Assembly: GCA_023431215.1 (NCBI GenBank)
Contig: JAEYXR010000047.1
Span: forward strand, 1-31,948
DNA: 31,948 nt
From: Bacillota bacterium
Lineage (GTDB): Bacteria > Bacillota > Clostridia > Oscillospirales > Ruminococcaceae
Reading direction: 5' to 3'
A program made the position numbers and the translations under genes. Shown here one piece after another: positions 7,990-15,014 of the stretch. The number at the start of each line of letters is the position of its first letter. The stretch's first letter is position 1. The notes under the pieces were generated by a model that ran no database searches, was not told where the DNA came from, and saw only the letters and a list, made by a program, of their open reading frames with translations.

Positions 7990-8439
7990 GTGGTCAAAAT
8001 TTCCAAGCAAATCATTCCTCTAAGTTCTGGTCTACTGGCGTTAGTGTTCCTCTATATCGGCATTGCAAAGTATGGCTTTTGGGATGTGGACAAAGGCCCC
8101 ACCAAGGGTTTTGTTCCAACCATCATTTCAGTGGTACTGCTTGCGGTCAGCATTCTGGCCTTCTTCCAGTCTTTCCGAGACAAAGCTCCGGTTTATCCAA
8201 AAGAAAACTATCTGGTTATCCTATCAGGTCTTGGCATTTTTGCCCTTACCTTTGTAATAGGTATGATACCCGCCATTATTCTCTATGTCATTCTTTGGCT
8301 TAGAGTTGTAGAAAAAACACCCTGGAAGCAAACTCTTATTGTACTTGCCACAATTATGGCAATTGTATATGGTGTGTTTGTTGTCTGGCTGGGTGTTCCG
8401 TTCCCGCAAGGTTTCATCTTAGAAGCTTTGCTGGGTTAA
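7990..8439 (+). CDS. tctB: Tripartite tricarboxylate transporter, small membrane subunit TctB (copy 2)
   Basis: This second TctB has the same 149-residue length and the same four-helix layout as copy 1. Matching signature stretches include GFVPTIISV, VILWL and VEKTPWKQTLIVLA. It starts with GTG at 7990 after an AAAGGAG site. It differs from copy 1 at many residues and at most third codon positions, so the duplication is old rather than an assembly repeat. It is followed 16 bases later by tctA2. Confidence 0.85.
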   Translation: MVKISKQIIPLSSGLLALVFLYIGIAKYGFWDVDKGPTKGFVPTIISVVLLAVSILAFFQSFRDKAPVYPKENYLVILSGLGIFALTFVIGMIPAIILYVILWLRVVEKTPWKQTLIVLATIMAIVYGVFVVWLGVPFPQGFILEALLG

Positions 8440-8455
8440 AGGGGAGGGTATACAG

Positions 8456-9973
8456 ATGGAAAATCTTCAAATGTTACTTATGGGCTTTGCCACGGTATTC
8501 AGTATACAAAATTTAGGGGCATGCCTCTTGGGCGCCATTTTGGGCCTTATTGTAGGCGCTATGCCCGGCATTGGTTCTCTTGCGGGAGTTGCACTTTTGC
8601 TGCCGCTTACCTACAAGTTCAACCCCACCACAGCCATTATTATGTTAGGCGCACTTTATTATTCCAATATGTATGGCGGCGCATTTTCTGCAATTCTTCT
8701 TAATATTCCCGGTGACAGCCCCGCGGTAATGACCACACTGGATGGTTACCCCATGGCTACCCAAAAAGGACGCCCCGGTCAGGCACTGCTTGTTTCTAAC
8801 ATATCATCCTTTATTGGCGGCGCCATAGGCATGTTGATACTTACCTTTATGGGTCCGGCTCTTGCAGATTTGGGTCTTAACTTCGGCCCTGCCGAAATGA
8901 CGGCCCTGCTGCTGGTTGCCATGACCTCTATTGGCTGGCTGGTGGGCGAAAATCCCACCAAAGGTGTTGTGATTACCATGGTCGGCATTCTTTTGGCAAG
9001 TATCGGAATGGACACCCTCACGGGTAGCCCCCGCTACAACTTTGGCAATATTCACCTCATGGGCGGTATCCCCTTTGTTCCATTTGTCATTGGTGCAGTA
9101 GGGTTTGCCGAGGTCATTAAGCTGATGGAAGGGCGCAATACCCAGGCGCAGGCAGTAAAAGCAAAGCTTACTCTTCGGGAAAGCCTTTTGAGCAAAAACG
9201 AGTTTAAGCGCTTGCTCATGCCCTCTATCCGTACCGGCTTTTTGGGGACCTTTGTGGGTGTGCTACCTGGTGCGGGTGCTACTGCGGCTTCTTTCCTTGG
9301 TTATGCAAGCCAAAAGGCCTTTAAAAATGAAGAGCCTTTGGGCACCGGTGCCGTAGAAGGTATTGCTGCATGTGAATCGGCCAATAACGGTGCAGCGGCT
9401 GGTGCGTTTGCTCCGCTGCTGGCGTTGGGTATTCCCGGCTCCGGTACAGGTGCAGTACTACTGGGTGGACTGATGATGTGGGGGCTTAACCCCGGACCCC
9501 TGCTTTTTGAAAAGGAACCGGAATTTGCCTGGGGTCTTATTGCATCTTTATTTTTGGCAAACCTCATTGCATTGGCAATCTCTTTGGGCGTAATACCTTT
9601 TCTTATCAAGATTCTGTCCGTACCTGTCAAATACATGATTCCATGTATTACAGTGGTTTGCTTTGTGGGTGCATACAGCACCAGTAACTCCATGTACGGC
9701 GTGCTGGTCATGCTGCTTTCGGGCATTGCCGGGTACTTCCTGAGCAAGAATCATTACGCTGCGGCGCCCATGTTGTTGTCTTTTGTACTGGCTCCCATTT
9801 TGGAATCTAACATGCGCAAGGCCTTTATCATTTCTCAGGGCAGTATTTCGATTTTCTTTACAAAGCCAATTTCATGTTTTTTAATGATTATGCTCATTGG
9901 AATGATACTGTTCCCCATAGCAAAGTGGCTTTGGCATAAGTTTTCCCGGACTGCTCCTGCAGCAGTCAAATAA
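8456..9973 (+). CDS. tctA: Tripartite tricarboxylate transporter, large membrane subunit TctA (copy 2)
   Basis: The 505-residue product aligns end to end with TctA copy 1. It shares near-identical blocks (GAMPGIGSLAGVALLLPLTY; LALGIPGSGTGAVLLGG) and diverges mainly around residues 225-250 and at the C-terminus. It starts at ATG 8456 after GGGGAGGG. A terminator-like hairpin directly follows its stop codon. Both permease pairs look intact, so either could work with the single binding protein TctC, or they may differ in substrate. Confidence 0.93.
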   Translation: MENLQMLLMGFATVFSIQNLGACLLGAILGLIVGAMPGIGSLAGVALLLPLTYKFNPTTAIIMLGALYYSNMYGGAFSAILLNIPGDSPAVMTTLDGYPMATQKGRPGQALLVSNISSFIGGAIGMLILTFMGPALADLGLNFGPAEMTALLLVAMTSIGWLVGENPTKGVVITMVGILLASIGMDTLTGSPRYNFGNIHLMGGIPFVPFVIGAVGFAEVIKLMEGRNTQAQAVKAKLTLRESLLSKNEFKRLLMPSIRTGFLGTFVGVLPGAGATAASFLGYASQKAFKNEEPLGTGAVEGIAACESANNGAAAGAFAPLLALGIPGSGTGAVLLGGLMMWGLNPGPLLFEKEPEFAWGLIASLFLANLIALAISLGVIPFLIKILSVPVKYMIPCITVVCFVGAYSTSNSMYGVLVMLLSGIAGYFLSKNHYAAAPMLLSFVLAPILESNMRKAFIISQGSISIFFTKPISCFLMIMLIGMILFPIAKWLWHKFSRTAPAAVK

Positions 9974-10018
9974 AAAGGATTCCACCGTATGTTTTACGGT
10001 AGAATATAGTCCTTTTTT
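9972..10018 (+). terminator. Terminator-like hairpin between tctA2 and tctC
   Basis: AAAAAGGA (9972-9979) pairs with TCCTTTTTT (10010-10018), and the inner arms ACCGTA (9984-9989) and TACGGT (9995-10000) pair. The T-run makes it look like an intrinsic terminator placed inside the operon, starting in the tctA2 stop codon. It may act as a partial terminator, or stabilise the upstream message while tctC uses its own transcript. Confidence 0.6.
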
Positions 10019-10065
10019 AAGGTGAAAAAGGACAAAAATTATACGAGATAATATTGGAGGAAAAA

Positions 10066-11112
10066 ATGATGAAAAGAACATTGGCACTGTTGCTTGCTGT
10101 TGTGCTTTGCATGACCATGCTTCTGGCCGGCTGCGGCTCTTCCACTCCTGCTTCCAGCAGCTCTGCTCCCGCTTCCGGTGGCTCTTCCGAACCCGCTCCC
10201 GAAACACCCAAAGGTTGGGAACCTTCTAAGGATATCGATTGGATTGTTACCTCCAGCCCCGGCGGCGGCAGCGATATCTACACCAGAATGATTTCTGATA
10301 TTATGACCACCTCCAATCTGGTAGGCAAGACCTTCCTGGTAAACAACCTGACAGATGGCGGCGGCGAAGTAGGCCGTTTGAAAGTTTCTCAGACCAAAAA
10401 GGGCGATGCTGCTGATCATACCCTGTTGACCTTTAACAGCGGCGACCTGATGCCCATGCTGAAGAACACTGACAACCGCATTGAAAACTTTACCCCCATT
10501 GCTGTCATGGCTGTTGATAAGCAGCTACTGTTCATCAATGCTGAAAAGAGCAAGTATGCTGACTTCAAGGCAGTTTTGGATGCCATTAAGGCTGGCACCA
10601 ATGTTGTTATGGGCGGCTCCAAGGGCGACGACGTTGCTACCTACGAAGCGCTGATCAAAGAGTTGGGTGTTACCGAAAAAGAGCTTTCCTATATCACCTA
10701 TGACGGTACCGGTGATGCGATTACCGCTCTGCTGGGCGGCCATGTTGATGTCCTTATTTCTAAACCTGCTGCTGCTTCCGAGTATGTAGAGGCTAAGAAA
10801 ATTACCCCCATCCTGGCTCTTTCTAACGAGAGATACTCCGGCAACCTGGCTGATGCTCCTACCCTGAGTGAAGTTGGCGATTACAACAATGTTGAAGTTC
10901 CTGTATGGCGCGGCGTTATTGGACCTAAGGATATGAGCCCCGAAGCAGTTGCTTTCTGGAGCGAGACCCTGAAGGCTGTTTCTGAAAGCGACAAGTGGAA
11001 GACCGACTATCTGGAGAAGAACAAGCTCATTTCCAACTACCTCACCGCAGACGAGGCTAAGGCATTTATGACCGAGTTCCAGACCAATTATCTGGCAAGC
11101 ATTGGTAAATAA
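10066..11112 (+). CDS. tctC: TctC-type substrate-binding lipoprotein
   Basis: This is the extracellular solute-binding protein (TctC/Bug family) that delivers substrate to TctA/TctB. It has a lipoprotein signal: basic start, hydrophobic core and lipobox LLAGC. A Ser/Ala/Pro-rich linker follows (about residues 25-50). The mature domain begins with WIVTSSPGGGSDIYTR, the Bug-type ligand loop, and VLISKPAAASEYV and VPVWRGVIGPKDMSPE occur later. The frame opens at a TTG (10054), but ATG 10066, or ATG 10069, follows GGAGG at proper spacing. It is the only binding protein for two permease pairs. Only the class of substrate (a carboxylate) can be inferred. Confidence 0.9.
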   Translation: MMKRTLALLLAVVLCMTMLLAGCGSSTPASSSSAPASGGSSEPAPETPKGWEPSKDIDWIVTSSPGGGSDIYTRMISDIMTTSNLVGKTFLVNNLTDGGGEVGRLKVSQTKKGDAADHTLLTFNSGDLMPMLKNTDNRIENFTPIAVMAVDKQLLFINAEKSKYADFKAVLDAIKAGTNVVMGGSKGDDVATYEALIKELGVTEKELSYITYDGTGDAITALLGGHVDVLISKPAAASEYVEAKKITPILALSNERYSGNLADAPTLSEVGDYNNVEVPVWRGVIGPKDMSPEAVAFWSETLKAVSESDKWKTDYLEKNKLISNYLTADEAKAFMTEFQTNYLASIGK

Positions 11113-11144
11113 TTGACTATTGATTCAATTTAGCTCATAATAAG

Positions 11145-11180
11145 TTACGGCGGTGAGTCCTCCAGGATGATCCGCCGTAA
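11145..11180 (+). other. Stem-loop between tctC and the VOC gene
   Basis: TTACGGCGG (11145-11153) and CCGCCGTAA (11172-11180) form a perfect 9-bp stem, with an inner TCCT/AGGA pairing. There is no T-run. Like the other stems in this operon, it sits just after a stop codon and before the next ribosome site. Confidence 0.55.
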
Positions 11181-11207
11181 TTTCGTACCTCTAAAAGGAG
11201 ATGAACC

Positions 11208-11591
11208 ATGGAATTTAAAGTAGCATCTTTTGTTGATCATGTTGCGTTTTACGTTAGTGATGTTCACTGGCACATCAGCTTCTTTCAAGAAGTGCTGGGT
11301 CTTTCTATCCGTGAAATTCAGGGTGACGCCGAAAATCCCCGTCAGGTATTTTTCCACGGTGGTATTCAGCTTTGTAACGACCCTGAGTTTAAAGGCCCCG
11401 AGGGCAGAATGGCACACATTGGCTTTATGGTAGAAGATATGGACGCTGTGCTGGAAAAGGCATACGCTCGCGGCGTAACCGAAATGCCCCAGGGACATAA
11501 CTGGATTAGGCTACCCGATGGTCTTTGTCTGGAAATTTTGCAGGCAAAAGCAGGCGCCGTTGCCGACTACTGTAAGGTACAGCCCCGATAA
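11208..11591 (+). CDS. VOC (glyoxalase/dioxygenase-fold) protein
   Basis: The 127-residue product is a single vicinal-oxygen-chelate protein with two beta-alpha-beta-beta-beta units. Likely metal ligands are His in VDHVAFYV near residue 11, His in MAHIGFMV near residue 68, and Glu in LCLEIL near residue 111. VOC proteins include glyoxalase I, methylmalonyl-CoA epimerase, isomerases and extradiol dioxygenases. An oxygenase role is unlikely if the host is anaerobic. It starts at ATG 11208 after AAAAGGAG and is the last gene before the operon terminator, so it probably acts on the imported compound or its oxidation product. The reaction is not identifiable. Confidence 0.85.
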   Translation: MEFKVASFVDHVAFYVSDVHWHISFFQEVLGLSIREIQGDAENPRQVFFHGGIQLCNDPEFKGPEGRMAHIGFMVEDMDAVLEKAYARGVTEMPQGHNWIRLPDGLCLEILQAKAGAVADYCKVQPR

Positions 11592-11621
11592 TTAGGGCAA
11601 TCATTCGTATTATTTTATATG

Positions 11622-11668
11622 AAAAAACACCGTCACATCCCTGCAAGGATTGTGACGGTGTTTTTTTT
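11622..11668 (+). terminator. Strong intrinsic terminator ending the pdxA-tct operon
   Basis: The stem ACACCGTCACA / TGTGACGGTGT is followed by eight T residues and preceded by six A residues, so it can work in both directions. It would also stop minus-strand transcripts coming from the small acidic gene at 11746. Confidence 0.92.
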
Positions 11669-11745
11669 GGCTGACCAGCCGTATTCCATCTGATTCTTTA
11701 CTCTATTACATGCGCATCGTTACGTTTGCATGATGAATATAAAAG

Positions 11746-11898
11746 CTATAAGTCTGAATACAGCGGTCCTTCACAGCCTGAGGGGTCATAGAAGATGAAG
11801 TCATCCAAATCCCCCTCTACTGCAAACCAGTCCTTTTGTCCGCTACAGGACGTAGGACGCTCAAATTCCTCATCGATGTTGTAGTTGTACTCCTGCAT
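11746..11898 (-). CDS. Small acidic protein of 50 residues, unknown function
   Basis: The ATG at 11898 lies 8 bases after a perfect AGGAGG ribosome site, and the frame runs 50 codons to TAG. The product is strikingly acidic, with 13 Asp/Glu against 2 Lys/Arg. It has two Cys (18 and 42) and aromatic patches (EYNYN, DWF, FIFYD). There is no signal peptide or membrane segment and I recognise no family. Its own ribosome site and isolation between two terminators argue that it is a real gene. The nearest same-strand gene upstream is the DUF1508 gene, separated by a terminator, so an independent promoter would be needed. Confidence 0.6.
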   Translation of the reverse strand: MQEYNYNIDEEFERPTSCSGQKDWFAVEGDLDDFIFYDPSGCEGPLYSDL

Positions 11899-12017
11899 AC
11901 CATCGTCCTCCTTTTCGTAGCTTCAAACGCTCCGCCGTATTCTTACGATGCACCAAAAAATAATTAGGAATCCACTTGTTCAGGCACGATCCTGTTATTT
12001 TTACTGGCAAAATCGTC

Positions 12018-12042
12018 AAAGAAAGGCCGGATAGTTCCGGCC
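12018..12042 (-). terminator. Weak terminator or leader hairpin upstream of the small acidic gene
   Basis: On the minus strand GGCCGGA (12042-12036) pairs with TCCGGCC (12031-12025) around ACTA, followed by TTTCTTT. It is G+C-rich with a broken T-run. It lies about 130 bases before the small gene's ATG, so it could be a leader attenuator. Confidence 0.4.
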
Positions 12043-12082
12043 ATTGCGGATAGCGATACCATGTAGTATATGCAGAAAAAAG

Positions 12083-12134
12083 AAAAAAGATGACAATGCT
12101 TTCAAAATTATTTTGTAAGCATTGTCATCTTTTT
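12083..12134 (-). terminator. Intrinsic terminator of the DUF1508 gene
   Basis: A 13-bp perfect stem, GATGACAATGCTT with AAGCATTGTCATC, has A residues on one side and T residues on the other, so it is bidirectional. It starts 4 bases after the DUF1508 stop codon. Confidence 0.9.
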
Positions 12135-12137
12135 AAA

Positions 12138-12515
12138 TCACGAATTGTCCTGTTCTTCCACCACGGCTGCAGGAGAGTATTTTTTTACTGCTTCGCATCC
12201 ATTGATAGCACTGGCTTTGGTGGTATAAGCTCCGCTAGCTAAAATGACGTTTGCATCAGCATCATAAAGGCAAAAGCGATATTTTCCAACATCATCGGTA
12301 AAAATATCAAACTTTGGGTATTTTGCTTCACCTTGGGTAATCATTTCTGCAGTGGCGGCATATTTTCGAACGCTATTGATACCGTCTATACAGGCAGAAT
12401 AGGTTAAAAAGCTCTGGCTAATACCAATAGCTTCACCGTTTGTGGCCTTAAGGGTAAAATAAAATTCATTACTGCCAACCTCTGAAACTAAAAATATGCC
12501 AACTCTGTCGGTCAT
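12138..12515 (-). CDS. YegP-like protein with two DUF1508 repeats
   Basis: The 125-residue product carries two copies of the short DUF1508 unit. The first is at about residues 17-52 (FYFTLKATNGEAIGIS, then INSVRKYA). The second is at about 78-113 (YRFCLYDADANVILAS, then CEAVKKYS). This beta-beta-beta-alpha fold is common in small bacterial proteins of unknown function, including E. coli YegP. There is no signal peptide. ATG 12515 follows GAAAGGTG, and a near-consensus promoter lies about 100 bases upstream. With its own promoter and terminator it is a single-gene unit. Confidence 0.85.
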   Translation of the reverse strand: MTDRVGIFLVSEVGSNEFYFTLKATNGEAIGISQSFLTYSACIDGINSVRKYAATAEMITQGEAKYPKFDIFTDDVGKYRFCLYDADANVILASGAYTTKASAINGCEAVKKYSPAAVVEEQDNS

Positions 12516-12607
12516 GATTGGTACACCTTTCTGTTTTTAAAACTTAGCTGTAAAAACCTTATTTTATAACCCAAAAACTATTAACAATTTTATTTATAAC
12601 TAAAGTA

Positions 12608-12636
12608 AGTATAACATTTTTTTGTTGAATTTGCAA
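12608..12636 (-). promoter_or_regulatory. Sigma-A promoter of the DUF1508 gene
   Basis: On the minus strand TTGCAA (12636-12631), a 17-base spacer and TATACT (12613-12608), with a TGn extension before the -10. The transcript would begin near 12600, giving a leader of about 85 bases. Confidence 0.65.
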
Positions 12637-12697
12637 GAAAAAAGCTAGTATTGAACAAAAAAACAAGCATTGTAATACAAATAGAAGGGGGTCTTGA

Positions 12698-13372
12698 CTA
12701 TTGAGCCAATTTTTGCAATACAACCTGAAGAACACCGGCGGCGGTTTTGCAGCTGTTGGCAATATTCTGCTCATATACATCGCCGGCATCGTCATCTGCA
12801 TTGTCCGAAAGAGAGCGGATAATCAGCAAGGGAGTTTGGAAAAACCAGCATACCTGTGCCACTGCAGCACTTTCCATATCCACGCACAAAGGGTCAAAGC
12901 GGTTAATAAGGTCGTCACGTTGTGCCCCGGTAATGAAAGCATCTCCAGTTAAAATTCGGCCAAAATGGATGTTTGGGGAAAGTCCGCGACAAAGCTCTAC
13001 CAAATCCGGGTCGGAAAAAAACTCCCGGGGCATGTCGCCAAACTGGCCTACGTTATTGATAAGATCATAGGGAATATCGTGATTGACCAGTTGGGTGCCA
13101 ATTACCACATCACCAATTTTTATTTCATCACTGAGTCCGCCAGCGACGCCGGTAAAAAAGATTTTTTCCACACCAAAACGGGTAATAAGGTCTTGTGCGG
13201 TGATGGCTGCATTTACCTTACCTACGCCACCCATGACGGCTACGGTGTCCATACCCCAAAGCTTACCCAGATGATAGGTGCGAAGAAGGGCCTCCTGGGT
13301 TGTGTGATTCACCATTTTTTCTGCCAGAGGGGCCAATTCCCGCTGGGTAGCGCACATAATGCCAATTTTCAT
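12698..13372 (-). CDS. mtnN: 5'-methylthioadenosine/S-adenosylhomocysteine nucleosidase
   Basis: MtnN (Pfs) cleaves adenine from methylthioadenosine, S-adenosylhomocysteine and 5'-deoxyadenosine in the cytoplasm. At 224 residues it has family length. Seen motifs: catalytic Glu12 in TQRELAPL, GVGKVNAA, FFTGVAGGL, GDAFI, the ribose-binding VDMESAAVAQ (Glu167) and catalytic Asp190 in RSLSDNAD. ATG 13372 follows AAGGAG at good spacing. It lies 80 bases after the PHP gene and may share its transcript. Clearing 5'-deoxyadenosine and SAH would also serve radical-SAM enzymes such as KamA, but that link is only inference. Confidence 0.94.
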   Translation of the reverse strand: MKIGIMCATQRELAPLAEKMVNHTTQEALLRTYHLGKLWGMDTVAVMGGVGKVNAAITAQDLITRFGVEKIFFTGVAGGLSDEIKIGDVVIGTQLVNHDIPYDLINNVGQFGDMPREFFSDPDLVELCRGLSPNIHFGRILTGDAFITGAQRDDLINRFDPLCVDMESAAVAQVCWFFQTPLLIIRSLSDNADDDAGDVYEQNIANSCKTAAGVLQVVLQKLAQ

Positions 13373-13452
13373 TTTTAGTACTCCTTGTTATTGTCTTTAT
13401 ATTTTGGTTGCACCGCACAAAAAGCTTTTAGTGCTTACTAAGCCGTGCAGCC

Positions 13453-14304
13453 TTAAATTGCTTTATTGTTAGCCAAAGTTCCCAAAACAAGTTTTTCTGT
13501 AGAAACTTGCACTGCACCAAGATAGTAGCTGATGCCATGGTGGTCTTTGCTGAAATCACCGTGTGAGTCACTGCCTGCGGTAATCAGAAGCTGATGCTTC
13601 CGGCAAAAATCTAGGCACAATCGAGTCATTTTAGGTGTGTTGGCAGGATAATAGCATTCAATGCCGCCTATGCCAAAGCCAAGCAATGCGTTTAAATGGT
13701 GCAATAGCTCCTGCGGTCTTTCTGCATCAAACCAGTTACAGGGATGAGCCAATATCGGGATTCCGCCTGACTCGCGAATTGCAGCGCAAACCTCTGAAAC
13801 ATGGGGGAAAGGGTAACTGCTATAGTCGCATCCAAATTGGCCATATAGCCGCATACCAGCCTCTACAGTAGAGGTTACACCTTTGGTATACAGGTAGTGT
13901 AGGCCTTTCCATCCTCCCAAAGTAGGATTGTAATCAAAAGCCTCATATTCTGTTAAAGAAAGCTGAGGATATTGGGGGAGCATCTTTTCTATCAAGTCAT
14001 CGCTCATTTGCAGCAGTAGCTTGCGGCTAAGTGCAGCCAACTGATCCAGTGCTTTTCCGGGGGTAAACCCATACGCCAGTATATGCAGCTCATAAGCATC
14101 ATAAAGACAATCCACTTCCATACCGCGGATACAGCCAATGCCTAATTTTGTGCAGGATTTTTGCAGTTCTTCAAAGCCTTGGCAGGTATTATGGTCAGCC
14201 AAGGCAATAAGGCCAAAACCAAGGTCATGGGCTGCCTGGGCTATTTGCCCGGGGGTTTGGGTTCCATCGGAGCAGCAGGAGTGCAGGTGCAGATCTGCCA
14301 GCAT
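13453..14304 (-). CDS. PHP-domain phosphoesterase (YciV/RNase AM-like)
   Basis: This 283-residue protein has a polymerase-and-histidinol-phosphatase fold. Metal-binding motifs are LADLHLHSCCSDG at the N-terminus, ALADHNT near residue 36, GMEVDC, ILAHP near residue 190, and AGSDSHGD near the C-terminus. Relatives hydrolyse 3',5'-nucleoside bisphosphates or trim RNA 5' ends. The frame opens with TTG at 14307, but ATG 14304 is 8 bases after AAAGGAGG and is the better start. It precedes mtnN on the same strand. The substrate cannot be fixed from sequence. Confidence 0.85.
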   Translation of the reverse strand: MLADLHLHSCCSDGTQTPGQIAQAAHDLGFGLIALADHNTCQGFEELQKSCTKLGIGCIRGMEVDCLYDAYELHILAYGFTPGKALDQLAALSRKLLLQMSDDLIEKMLPQYPQLSLTEYEAFDYNPTLGGWKGLHYLYTKGVTSTVEAGMRLYGQFGCDYSSYPFPHVSEVCAAIRESGGIPILAHPCNWFDAERPQELLHHLNALLGFGIGGIECYYPANTPKMTRLCLDFCRKHQLLITAGSDSHGDFSKDHHGISYYLGAVQVSTEKLVLGTLANNKAI

Positions 14305-14560
14305 CAAGGGGACCTCCTTTCAGGTTTTAAGAGGCAAAGAACTCAGGCCAAAACGTTCTAAATACCGTTAAGCCTTAAGAATAATCTTGCTTGCATCTTT
14401 TTATCCAGTTTATATCTTACAAAATTAAAAATCGCCTTTTGTTTTAATAAGTATAGCGTAAAAAGAGAGAAAAATCACTTACTGACTTTACTTTTTATAA
14501 AATAAATTATATTTTATAAAAAATGCCGGGTATCGAAAGAGGTTGGTGTAAGTAACGCTG

Positions 14561-14770
14561 TTACTGGTTCGGGAGAGCATGAAAGCTGGCATTGCCTTTA
14601 CTGACCAAGGCGAGTTGCAGTAGTGCAACGCTCAAATTTGTACGGTATTGCCTAAAGCCAAGGTGTTCATAATTTAATTGCTTGTGGTAAACAGAGAAAG
14701 TATCGGTAAAAAAGCGGTAGCGGGCATAAGGTTTATAAGCGGCACATACAATGAGCAGGTAGATTTTGTT
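14561..14770 (-). pseudogene. Open frame without a start, possible gene remnant
   Basis: Between the upstream in-frame stop (14773-14771) and TAA at 14563-14561 lie 69 sense codons. The product has protein-like composition: RYRFFTDTF, NYEHLGFRQYRTN and LSVALLQLALVSKGN. There is no ATG and no ribosome site, and AT-rich DNA begins upstream. The C-terminal look of RQYRTN followed by a hydrophobic helix is reminiscent of some transposase ends, but I cannot assign a family. It may be a decayed fragment or chance. Confidence 0.3.
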
Positions 14771-14960
14771 TTAGAACAAAAAATATTTATTGATACTGGC
14801 GGGAATTTTCAAAACTAATTATAATAATAATTACCGCTATTTACTAGAATTTTTTATGTACAAAATATTTTTTATTTTTTTTAGTGTAAAATCATTGTAA
14901 AAAGTATACAAATAGCAAACCTTCATTCAAAAGGTTATGCAAAAATATTACAATTTCCAC

Positions 14961-14989
14961 TTGAAAAAGTAATAGCGGAATGTTAAAAT
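14961..14989 (+). promoter_or_regulatory. Sigma-A promoter of the glgBCDA operon
   Basis: TTGAAA (14961-14966), a 17-base spacer and TAAAAT (14984-14989) with a TGT extension directly before the -10. The start site near 14996 leaves a leader of only about 19 bases before glgB, just covering the AGGAGG site. Confidence 0.65.
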
Positions 14990-15014
14990 TAAGGAAGAAT
15001 AGGAGGGATGTAAA

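Larger units (their letters stand above)
14308..15014. other. 707-base gap without an intact gene
   Basis: The region is AT-rich at both ends (about 14400-14525 and 14770-14960) with a less AT-rich core. The core holds a 69-codon open frame without a start on the minus strand (14561-14770). The same core folds into hairpins: AGTAAC/GTTACT (14551-14565), GCCTT/AAGGC (14594-14611) and TTGCA/TGCAA (14615-14628). The right end holds the glgB promoter. No RNA family was recognised. Confidence 0.5.

Noticed and set aside
10082..10097. Second sigma-54-like motif (TGGCAC...TTGC) at the start of tctC
   Set aside because: The spacing between GG and GC is 11 rather than 10 bases and the motif lies inside the signal-peptide coding sequence.
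13400..13450. Terminator between the PHP gene and mtnN
   Set aside because: The stem has a two-base bulge and a weak T-run, so the two genes may well be co-transcribed.
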